Origin: Cudoniella acicularis | Taxonomy: Eukaryota > Ascomycota > Leotiomycetes > Helotiales > Helotiaceae | Direction: 5' to 3' | DNA length: 64,000 nucleotides | NCBI GenBank assembly: GCA_013054445.1 | Contig: JAAMPI010000024.1 | Location: forward strand, 1-64,000 | Shown: positions 20,560 to 29,654 of the stretch, one piece after another | Position numbering within the stretch: the first letter of the stretch is position 1 | Layout: each line of letters opens with the position of its first letter | Position numbers and translations under genes: made by a program | The notes under the pieces: model-generated | What the model was told of the DNA's origin: nothing | What the model saw: the letters and a program-made list of their open reading frames with translations, nothing else | Databases searched by the model: none

Positions 20560-22246
20560 TCGGTTGAGACTTTCGTCGTTAAAGATTCCTTATCCCACCT
20601 AAATAGATCGTTAGCAAAGTTTTTGTTTACACTTCGTTAGATTCATACTAACTGAGCATCTTCAGGTTTGGCGTCCTCGGATATCCTCGGTGGCTTCGAC
20701 TTTGCTCCGAAGGGCTTCGAGATAAGTTGCTCTACATTATTAATAGCTTCCTCCGGCGATTTCCTATATTCCAGAAGAAACGAGAAAATTTTCGCCGGGC
20801 TAAATTTCAGCTCCGGCACCTTAGTAGCAAATCTTTTTACTAGCTGCTCAACTCTCTCGGCGTCTTCCTTCTGATATACTATAGCTTTATAGACGTTTCT
20901 ATTGTCTCCTGGTTAAGCGTCCTTTATAGGAGCGACATCGCCTTGTACGGGCTTAAATACGAGATAGAAGAGGTCAGCCGTCATTTTATTATTAGCGAGC
21001 CCGAGCTCGACCCTCTTGTCTACACGGCCAGGTCGTATAAGTGCTTTATCGAGGCGTGTGATGTGATTAGTAGTCATGATCAGGATCCGGCCTTCTTATG
21101 ACCCTACACCATCGATGACGTTCAAGATAGCAGATAAGGACACCTTCTTAGAGGCAGGTTTGCGCTCTCGTAAGGGAGCCACGATCTGGCGAGAGTCCTC
21201 GGTCTTAGCGTCTCGATTCGAACTCATAGCGTTAACATCTTCTAAAAGAATAACGTAGCGACTTAGGAGCTTGGCAAATAGACTCGTCAGGTTGGCTTCG
21301 CTAATGGCGGAGAGGTTAAGGATATAGATGTCTAATCTAAAATGCCTAGTAATAGACTTGCTTAAACTTGATTTTCTAGTCCCTGGGGGACTATATAGCA
21401 GGTAACCCCTTCGGTATAGAATGTCCCGGTTAGAATACCATCTTTAAGATATTTGGTCGAGGAAGTCCTTGATATCTTTCAGAAGCCCTCCCTTTTCACT
21501 CTCGTTAAGCACAACCGTCTCGATACGTTTTCTATTCACCACTACAGACCTCGTCTATCTGCCGTCTTAGTGCTCATAGAGACAGGTTTTGTCCCGAACA
21601 AGGTTGGTATACTTGGTGTTACACTCTAAGACTAGTTCCCTAAGAATCTGCGGAGATCTGCCAAAGCAGGAAATAGAGACCTCTTCTCGGCTACTAAAAT
21701 CTCTAGCTTGATATTGACGCCGGAACACAAGCAGACGGCCCTTATACCGCATGAAAAAGCGTCTATTCTAAGGCGTGTAATATAGAGTCTTTTTGTTCGC
21801 ATCTCCGCCATTTGAAAGATCATTTCTCGAGCGGTTTAATGAAGAGGCCAAGTCGGTGGTGACGAGGGAGGAGCAAGCATTCTGGGCGAAGCTCTGAGAA
21901 GATATCCATAGCATGAGTATATCATATGCGTCCTCGCGATATCGAAAATGAACAGTTAAAGCTACTTATTATTAGAAAACGTGTTTCTCTTATTTAGATA
22001 GAGGGAGTTCTTACTGTAATAAGTCTCAAGCAATCCCTACAAGTACTTGCAAATACGTCCGCAACCGAACACAATCAACCCAAAGAAATACAGCAGAGGA
22101 ACGTAGACGTTCAAGTCGATGGTGAGATACCCTTGGACAGCGGCAGACATGCGGGTGAAGCCTGGGAACAAGAAGTCCAGGATCGAGGCTTGAGCATCCG
22201 AGAATGGTTGAATTGGTAGGGAACTATTCTCAATATATCCCGCCAT
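20560..22246 (-). pseudogene. BCS1-like AAA ATPase, RIP-decayed
   Basis: The first exon (ATG at 22246) is intact and encodes an N-terminus with one membrane span (VPLLYFFGLIVFGCGRI), as in BCS1-like proteins. Downstream the frame breaks up with stops. The BCS1_N region is still seen (YKGRLLVFRRQ near 21730), then the AAA core: a Walker A reading SPPGTRKSS (about 21385) where the family has GPPGTGKSS; both changes are G-to-A on the coding strand. Next come SRYVILLEDVNA (about 21250), a DGVG block (about 21110) and MTTNHITRLDKALIRPGRVDKRVE (21020-21080; first part shown), which is the hallmark sensor/arginine region of this family. BCS1 proteins act in mitochondrial membranes; paralogues in fungi are numerous and unassigned. 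This copy is dead. Confidence 0.75.
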
Positions 22247-22477
22247 TGTCTTGCTCTGTGAGATGGCGATAGGATGTTTTCAGACGGATGGCAGATTGCT
22301 TTATGTACGAGACAAGATATATACGAGTGAGAAGGTTTGGAAAGATGATTGGAAGAACTGGATGCTGAGAACACAGAGGGCGATGATGATAAAAACTTCA
22401 GAGGAATTGCACCCTTATATATCCGTCTGCGCCAACATCAGACTTCTGATGAAGGAAGCCGGACTACCCTTGGATGG

Positions 22478-23050
22478 ACTTGTAGCCCACGGCCGCAGTA
22501 TGATGCGTTGGCGCCTGGATAATCAAGATGGCCTCGCCGATTTTCCATCCAGCAATGTGGGGGAAGCAAGACATTGATGTGGAGTATTGATAGCGTTTGG
22601 ACCTGGATATTGCATACGAGCTTCGATGCTTTACAGCATTGCCTTAACCAATTGGAGGCACCAACAATGGAGAGGGTACAGACGTTCCATTTTTGGGAAC
22701 CGCAGAATCGATACGCCATGAACTCTTTCTCCAACAGGATCCTCATCCCCGAGGCGGCTGGCGGCCCACGATTGAGGTATGATGCACACCCCTAGATAAT
22801 CATGATGGCTTCGTCAGTTCATGCGGATAACGCGGGGAGAAACGATATATTGAAGTGGAGTATTGATGAAGTTTCATTGATGTCTTTCATAGCTTGCAAG
22901 CAGGACCCTGGGTCCCACCAATTGACCTCTCTCGTACGGTACCCTCATGCGGTCAAGGCGGGAGAGAAGCACACGTCTGCAGGACAGTGTTGGAAGATAC
23001 CCCATAGCAGTGTGGGGGAAGCAACACATTGATACACACTCACTATTGGG
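22478..23050. repeat. diverged direct repeats, about 285-bp period
   Basis: A segment starting near 22484 (gcccacggccgcagtatgat) recurs near 22769 (gcccacgattgaggtatgat) with shared landmarks (ataatcaagatggc/ataatcatgatggc, gtggagtattgat, ccaattg). The motif tgtgggggaagcaa occurs at about 22556 and again at about 23010. No coding sense is visible. It looks like an old tandem duplication of unknown origin. Confidence 0.55.
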
Positions 23051-23775
23051 AAGAGGTTGAGTTCATGTCTGCAGGAAGTATGAGCCGTGACCCAAACATG
23101 CAGCACTAACTGGGGTATAACCAGAGGGATCACGGAATTGTGATCCAACCCAGCATGGATTCGGGGCTAGCCAATACTACTCCTTGAGTATGCACGAGAT
23201 CAACTAGTCATTCTCCAACCAGTCCGACTAGAATTTTAATCCCAAGCTATCCGTCGCAGTCACGTGGCTGAAGCGGGGGAATTGGGTCACGAAACCGTGA
23301 TCCCCATCCACTGAGAACACGAAATTATGACCTAAACCCGCATGAATATGTGGCCAGCACCAGATGGCAGGAATTGAAGCCGACAACACAGACGCACCTG
23401 GCCAATACGCTGGATACATTGCCACACAATCGCAAGCCCGCGGATCAGCCTACATACAGAGACGGTGTAATTGAGGATACTGATTGTGCTATCGATTTCT
23501 TGTCACATACCAGCGTGGATGAACGCTCAAGTGTGGTTATTGGCGAAGTTGATAGAAGCTGTTGTGCATGATCTCATAAGGAGTCGTTTTGACAGGTTCG
23601 AGGACTGAATGGATTGACTGAAATACTGGGTGTCATATGGACAGATCTCTATTCTAAAACACATTCCTCCGACCTTACTGAGCTCACGTGCGGGGTACAC
23701 ATGACTGCGGCTCACATGACTCATTCCACACGTTCGTACTACCGGTAGCCTCTAGGCTTCCGCAACCCCCTTTTA
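23051..23775. other. about 0.7 kb without a clear gene
   Basis: Short ORFs only. A few phrases recur in degenerate form (for example gggatcacggaattgtgatcc near 23131 and cacgaaaccgtgatcc near 23288), which may be small palindromic repeats. Nothing else is supported. Confidence 0.4.
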
Positions 23776-24250
23776 TCAACATCCTGTCAACAAGTCGTCT
23801 TCCTGTGTGCGCTTGTCGGAATGATCGTTTGCAAAACCGTGCAAGAGATAGCATGAATTGCACCAAAAGATGCACTTGGACAAATTGATCAATTTCGAGA
23901 TATTGATTGTTCGCCGACCAACAGACCACGCACTCCTCTGATCCTTCCCACCCTCATCAACATTCGTTGAAGTGAGATATTGACCGTGATAGATGCCGTA
24001 ATATGTCAACGAAGTTGAAATGATGCCTTTCTCCACAATGATTCTATTACGCTATCAGGATCAAGAGTATAGAAACTCGAGACGCTCTCACCTGGCTTAT
24101 CGAATTGTGCTTAGCCCATACTTTGCGTGCCAGAGGGCCATTATAAGGAGGACTGGCCGCAGCTGCGGGTCGCTGACCTTTCCCCTGGCAATCAGAGCAA
24201 ATAAAACCCCCCACGACGCCGTCCCCGCCGCAAGTTGAACACGTTGGCAT
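23776..24250 (-). CDS. small zinc-ribbon (DnaJ-type CXXCXG) protein, two or more exons
   Basis: The ATG at 24250 starts MPTCSTCGGDGVVGGFICSD, followed by CQGKGQ. The paired CxxCxGxG motifs match the zinc-binding repeats of DnaJ-type central domains, here in a very small protein. After AKHNSISQ a gtgaga donor opens an intron of about 40 nt. In the same phase a second exon continues from the region around 24040 and contains YYGIYHGQYLTSTNVDEGG. The intron is unusually short, so the join is uncertain, and the far end (23776) may include an unspliced intron. Small CXXCXG proteins often act as chaperone-like helpers; the role here is unknown. Confidence 0.45.
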
Positions 24251-24575
24251 ATTTTGTTTTCAGAGGAGAAGATAGTTGACAGAAATGGGTCGATGCAAGT
24301 GAAGTCAGTGAAGTTCCTTTGAGGTGCTGAGCGAGAAAACTTATCGGTTTAATGGTGAAGTACAAGGCCCTTAAAAGGATGTCGGGTGACCATGTTTCCA
24401 CGTGTTGTGGGTTTTCAGATTTGCCACTATGTGAGGCCACAGCCAATTATATACACCCGAATATGACGGCATATGCGCACACTGATTGGCTGCGCGGCTA
24501 AATGCTATCCGACTCTTTATCTTATTCCCAGTTTGCTTCACTGATGTCGGTCCGACCTCTGGAGTCAGAGAGAAT

Positions 24576-25736
24576 ATGTCGCACGAGTTCAATGACCAAC
24601 GACAATGCCAGACTTGCTTCGTTTGCCTTTCAACGAACCGGCAGTTACGTGCCCATATTGAGGGATACCGGGTTAGTACGCCACAGCCTCCAGTCACCGT
24701 GCTAATGTATATCCCAAGTCTCAAGAACGGCAACTACTGGCGGAACTGGAGAAATGTCGAGCACACTTGACCACGCTTGATGACGAATACTACGATGTCA
24801 AAGATTACAACGATGACAATGACGATGATGAGAATTACAGTTCCAATGAAGAAAGCAGCGAGAACCGCCGGGTTGAAATGAGGGATCCGGACAAATCCAC
24901 AGCGTTTCAATGCCCTTATGAAGAATGCGAGAGGGTTGGAGCTTTTAAGACACGGAAAAATCTTCTACGGCACTTTACAATACGTAATTATCCCACCTGG
25001 TTGAATAGCGGATTACTAACGAGTATAGACGTTCAATGCCGCGAAATATGCGCTTTTTGCGAAAGGATTTTCACGCACGCTCGTCCGTATATTGCACACA
25101 AATGCAAAGCCAGAGACCCGAATAATGAGCCGAAGGACATTTATACAAGGGGGAGATACGAAGAGCTGCGCAGACGTGCCTCCAAGGAGCTGGATCGAAT
25201 GCTCGCAAATGACGAATCTCTATCCAAAAGCCTTCGGGATCAGGTTAAAAAACGAGCACGGGTAGCAGATGACAGCTTAGAAGTATCAAGAGCTCCGAAG
25301 AGAGCCAAAACAACGTTCGACGACGTGAATGAAGCCACGAATGAAGATGTCCTTGGTATGAATCCTCCTCGTGTGTCTCATTGCCATGTTCTTACATCTA
25401 TCACAAAAAGTTGTCGAACCTCCTGGTGAAGTTTACACTTTCCTGCAGCCACCTCGTAATATTGGTGAGACCATCGCCCCAAACGGCGATTTTAATTCCC
25501 ACTTTTCGGCACCGTTATTCTATCATCCTGTGGGAGGATTGACAAACGGCGACTTCGATTCGAATTTTTCAGCACCGCTGTTCTATGAGACGATGGGAGG
25601 ATCGACCGGCGCTTCGGACGAAATCTTTCACGCTCCAATCTTCGAGGGTCTGACGCCTGCTTCAAACAGTACAGCACTGCAATTTCAAGCCGAATTTATT
25701 ACCCAACAACAAGCATTACTGAAAGGTTGGACGTGA
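24576..25736 (+). CDS. C2H2-type zinc-finger protein, three exons
   Basis: The ATG at 24576 opens exon 1 (to 24671) with a degenerate finger (CQTCFVCLSTNRQLRAHIEG). Introns 24672-24718 (47 nt) and 25356-25410 (55 nt) splice in frame. Exon 2 holds an acidic Asp/Asn-rich linker, a second finger (FQCPYEECERVGAFKTRKNL, then RHF) and a third Cys/His module (CREICAFCERIFTHARPYIA, then HKC). It ends with a basic segment (RAPKRAKTTFDD) that could be a nuclear signal. Exon 3 has three related copies of a DFNSHFSAPLFY-like motif, perhaps an activation or interaction tail. Likely a DNA- or RNA-binding regulator; target unknown. All three exons look intact. Confidence 0.75.
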
Positions 25737-25757
25737 ATATGAATGAAATTTCATTGT

Positions 25758-26526
25758 CTACCTAGTACCTCCAGCTATAAATGCAACGTTCACTCCGATC
25801 ATTTTGCTCTCCATTTCAGCGACCTTTCGCACCAAATCCTCTGATTTTGGGAGGATAATTTTGGCCCATCTCTTGAGTTCGTCCTCTGTCGCAAATACAG
25901 ATGTAATCGGAGACCCTTGTTTGATTTCGAAGGCGAGTCGGGCATCTAGGATGGCCCTAGAGGTTGCGTCAGAGCATGACTGGAATATAGAGTGTGACAC
26001 TTACAAACCGCCATTTTCAAATACAAGCTCCGTGCCTATGCTGCCAACTCGTCCCAGGTTTGCTAAGGGGATTTCGAATAACCCATTTGCCGCTTGGACG
26101 CTGTTTAACGAGTGCAGGTGCGACTTGCTATGGTATACTACTCGTGATCCGCTGCTCCACAGGTGAACAACAAGAACTTGCAGACCAGCTTGCATACCAC
26201 CCCTCCTGAAGGAAAATATATGCCCTGAGTCGCTCCCGAATCTCCGATAAAGTCCAAGACCGCACCATTCGAAGGTTGACTCGAGGATGGATCGGATACG
26301 CTGCAAAAAGTTAGATGGTAAACACATCGCCATGTTCTCGATTACCAACCTCGTCATCAAGGACGTTGAGCTTGCAAAATTCCAGGCCCTCTTCTGATAA
26401 GAGCGGAGAACCCTTCTCTGCTATTTCCAAGACACGTTCCCCCACCACAGGGTCTTCTACGCAAAAGAACCCGTCTTCTAGGATGGACTTTCTCGCGTCC
26501 TCCACCGAGAACGTGGTTGACGCCAT
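25758..26526 (-). CDS. orphan protein, three exons, intact
   Basis: Starts at ATG 26526 (MASTTFSVEDARKSILEDGF) and ends at TAG 25758-25760. An intron with gttggt..ttgcag (about 49 nt) follows exon 1. A second (gtaagt..ctctag, 48 nt) contains a textbook ctctgac branch site and joins GGL to AILDARLAFEIKQG. The protein begins with a short helical unit reminiscent of 2OG-oxygenase-like N-termini (EDGFFCVEDPVVGERVLEIA), but no HxD...H iron site is visible. It resembles an orphan family I associate with Helotiales; no function known to me. It is tail-to-tail with the zinc-finger gene, 21 bp apart. Confidence 0.65.
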
Positions 26527-26736
26527 GAAGCACGTCGCAGTGTGTGGGCGGGGCCTTTTGGGACTCGCCAAGGGGTGGCGTAGGTCTGCGAGAAAACACT
26601 GGTTGCCAAGTGCGTGATAAGATGTTGATGTGCAAATGACCAAGGCGCGTGTGGGAGGGAGAAACGAATCTGATGAAATATTTTGTTGGGTGGAATGCTG
26701 ATGTACGGCGGAAAATAGGGCGAAACGGCTGCCCCT

Positions 26737-26937
26737 TCAGTGTAGGGTGGGATGACGTTTATTGGTAGAGCTGGGTAGAGCTAGTCGGGCAGGGCAACTT
26801 GAGTCATCGTTGTCGCTCAGAAACGACCTTGGATGGTGTCTGAATTGTTGCTTGTGGTTCGAGAGGTTGATGAGGCTATTCGTTTGCAAGAAGAAATTGT
26901 CGCATGCGAGACAAAAGTGGTGGGGCTCGAGTGCCAT
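26737..26937 (-). CDS. possible small C2H2-like protein (weak)
   Basis: A 66-codon ORF from a real ATG (26937) encodes HFCLACDNFF followed by two histidines spaced as in a single zinc finger (NHKQQFRH). The rest is low complexity. It could be the first exon of a longer gene or a stray ORF. Confidence 0.35.
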   Translation of the reverse strand: MALEPHHFCLACDNFFLQTNSLINLSNHKQQFRHHPRSFLSDNDDSSCPARLALPSSTNKRHPTLH

Positions 26938-27293
26938 GTGATTTGTTCAGCAATCTGATAGTGACCGAAAGACCCCAGTGCAGTTAGGCTGCAACGAATG
27001 CCTTTGGGCTGAGGAAAGCACCAACCTTCGATCGCAAAAGTTCCAGAAATTTAACTCTTTGGGATTCTTGCATATCTTGTGCCAAATCAAATCCTCTGAG
27101 CACCGTCAAACAAATTAAGGGTGTCCAGAATTTGCACAACATACTATGCGCCTACTGCGATGGTCGCGAAGTTTTCGAGCTGGACGGGAGTGAAGAATCG
27201 GGAATGGAATAGAAACATACCACCTGAAATAGTACTAGTGCCTATGCGGCCCAAAAAAGGGCGTCCTGCGCCTGGGCCGTTGCCTAGACAATA
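26938..27293. other. about 350 bp without a clear gene
   Basis: Presumed promoter region between the weak minus-strand zinc-finger ORF and the SPOK-like relic. I see no recognisable motif beyond AT-rich tracts. Confidence 0.4.
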
Positions 27294-27368
27294 ATGAGTG
27301 GCGCAGCCCAATTGATGATGGGCTCCCAATCCATACTTTCAATTCGACAACGAACTCACATCCACGAA

Positions 27369-28950
27369 ATGTCGTCACGAAAGGACTCAGATTTTGCGCG
27401 TCTAGAGCAGTTGCTTCAGGAAGAGCGGCGAAATCGACAAGAAGCAGACGAGCGGGCAGAACAGGAGCGACGACGTGCTGAGGACGAGCGGCGAAATCGA
27501 CAAGAAGCAGACGAGCGGGCAGAACAGGAGCGACGACGTGCTGAGGACGAGCGGCGAAATCGACAAGAAGCAGAAAGACGTGCGGAGGACGAGCAACGAA
27601 ATCGACAAGAAGCGGAGTCTCGCGCTCAGATCGAGGGAAAGAAGTCAAGACCCACAACATTCGAAGAATACATACGTGCCTGCCATGCACTTCTCTCGAA
27701 ACCACTTCGTATCCAGACAGACAAAAGCCTCAGCACACAGGGCTCCATCACCAGCCCAAAGAACAAACCATGCCCCACTTTTTTGAAACCTTGGACAGAC
27801 TTTCCGATTCTACAACAACAGCTCTTCGAAAAGGTCTACGAATATATCCCTCCTGAGGAAGAATACTTCAGCTCGACCCAATATCTCAAGGAGCTTGGGC
27901 AAGACCTCTGCGACCGGCCACTTGCGAGCGAGAAGGACTTGGAAACGTATCAACGCTTAGCTGTTGAGCGGCCAACGACCAATATTATCTCCCACCTCCA
28001 GCGGATAGAGGAGGCCCGCCGTGCGTTCAATCTGGGCGAAGGCATCATTTTCGAGAACCATGCCAACACTCTCAGTGATAGCAACGAAGAGGTCCAGCAA
28101 AGTCTGCAGAATCTCCGCATCTCGAGCAAAGGACCTGCCTCTAGCACGAACCCGAAACCGCGAAATGCCGACCAGATTTGTGTATACAAGGACGCAGATG
28201 GCACACGGAGCCTCTGTATGGTCGTGGAATACAAGCCGTCTCACAAGCTGTCGGTCTTCAATCTACGGGCTGGGCTTTTGCGAGCTGACGGTGGTTCTAT
28301 GAATGTCCCAGAGGATGTCATCAATCGGCTCACTATACCCACGCAGCCAGACGAGAAGTTTGTGTACCACTCTGAATGGCTGACGGCAGCAGCTTTAACG
28401 CAAACGTATGCATATATGATTGAGAACGGTCTCGAGTACAGCAAATTGGTTACAGGAGAAGCCGATGTTTTCCTTCAGGTCACGGAGGATGAGCCACATA
28501 CNCTTTATTATCACCTCGCAGAACCCAACATCGAAGCCGAAGAGTACAGCGAGGCCGACATCCTACTTTGTCGCAACGTAGTAAGCCAGACCTTAACCTT
28601 CTGTTTAATGGCACTGGACTCGAAGCCTTGAAGCCAAAAATGGCGAAATCACACGCTAGAGACTGCTTGCAGGGCTGTGATCGATCACGAAGCAGTCTTG
28701 CGACAGGCACCCGCTGAAGAGAAGACCTTGACTCCTCCATTCTCGGTATTTCATGCGCGAATCCATCCTTTCAAGCGGTCACCGATCATGCTGAGACCCA
28801 GAAAGTCACGGAAGGTAAATAATAGCTGTGGCTCTGCAGATATAATTGTGCACGGAGATCCACAGAGTTCGTCTGGCTCATCGGATGAGATCTCAGACGT
28901 TGAATCGCCAAGCAAGCCAAGGGCTCGTACCGGACGTATCTTCCACGTGT
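27369..28950 (+). pseudogene. SPOK-like gene: coiled coil plus PD-(D/E)XK-type nuclease domain, kinase part missing
   Basis: The likely start is ATG 27369 (MSSRKDSDFARLEQLL); an in-frame ATG at 27294 is an alternative. Residues about 5-90 are a Glu/Arg coiled coil built from 21-residue repeats. A linker follows, then a nuclease-like region with DQICVYKDADG and VVEYKPSHKL (Glu287 and Lys289 as the E-x-K pair) and AALTQTYAYMIENG. This order matches SPOK (spore-killer) homologues: coiled coil, nuclease, kinase. The frame is cut by TGA at 28629-28631 where CGA (Arg) fits, continues in the same frame to about 28950, then runs into unrelated AT-rich DNA before any kinase sequence. SPOK relatives are widespread and most have no shown killing activity. 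One unresolved base (N at 28502) lies in an ACN codon, so the residue is Thr either way. Confidence 0.75.
27423..27629 (+). repeat. 63-bp tandem repeat encoding the coiled coil
   Basis: Two identical 63-bp units (27423-27485, 27486-27548) are followed by a shortened 42-bp variant (27549-27590) and a diverged unit (27591-27629). 63 bp is 21 residues, exactly three heptads, so copy-number change would keep the helix in register. The two perfect copies indicate recent expansion or gene conversion. Confidence 0.9.
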
Positions 28951-29650
28951 CGATAACTCTCCTGGGGACTCTTTCTCTACGTAGGTATGCCTCTATAATT
29001 TTAGTAGCGTGTTGGATAGTCGTAGCCTAGTCGCGTTCTGTCGTCTCTTCGACGTGTCGACTGTTCGTCCCTCTACTACCCCCCACCGGCTAGTAAGAGT
29101 CCTGGGATATTACGGATGGCTTCTAGAACGGTCCTAGGACTATATTTAGGGGTTTTCGAAGTTACTAGTCGTATACGTGAAAATAATATTCTTTAATAAT
29201 AACTAAGATAACCTATAAAAATAAATCTTATAATTAAAATAACTTTAAAACTTATTATTATTAATCTTTCATAATAATTTAAAAAATATAACAATTTAAA
29301 TATTTTTAAAATTATAAATTTATATCAATTAGTAATATTATAATTAATACTTATATATAATAGAAATATTTTCTAAGTAATTTTTTTTTTAGCGAAATAA
29401 AGCGGCGTTGTTGAATTTATATATATTTTTGCCGATACCTTGTTGTCTTATACTATAATAAGTGTACCCTACTAAACAGGTTACGACAGCTAGTAGGTAT
29501 TGTCTAGATTACTATTATGATACAGAGAGGCGAGCTAAGCTCCGTCATAAACCTCAACCGTAATCTAGCCTTAAGTCCACCTGGCTGATGCTGCCTGATG
29601 GATAATCTAGGATATTAGCTAGATTTATAGGGCGCTCACGAGCTTTATTC
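28951..29650. other. AT-rich island, probably RIP-decayed repeat
   Basis: From about 28980 the base composition changes sharply; 29170-29400 is almost pure A/T with no open frame. It truncates the SPOK-like relic on its left and ends where the LYS2 relic begins on its right. A decayed transposon or other repeat is the simplest reading. No terminal repeats were found. Confidence 0.65.
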
Positions 29651-29654
29651 CACT

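Noticed and set aside
25492..25677. 61-codon minus-strand ORF inside the zinc-finger gene
   Set aside because: Shadow of the repeated DFNSHFSAPLFY-type exon on the plus strand.
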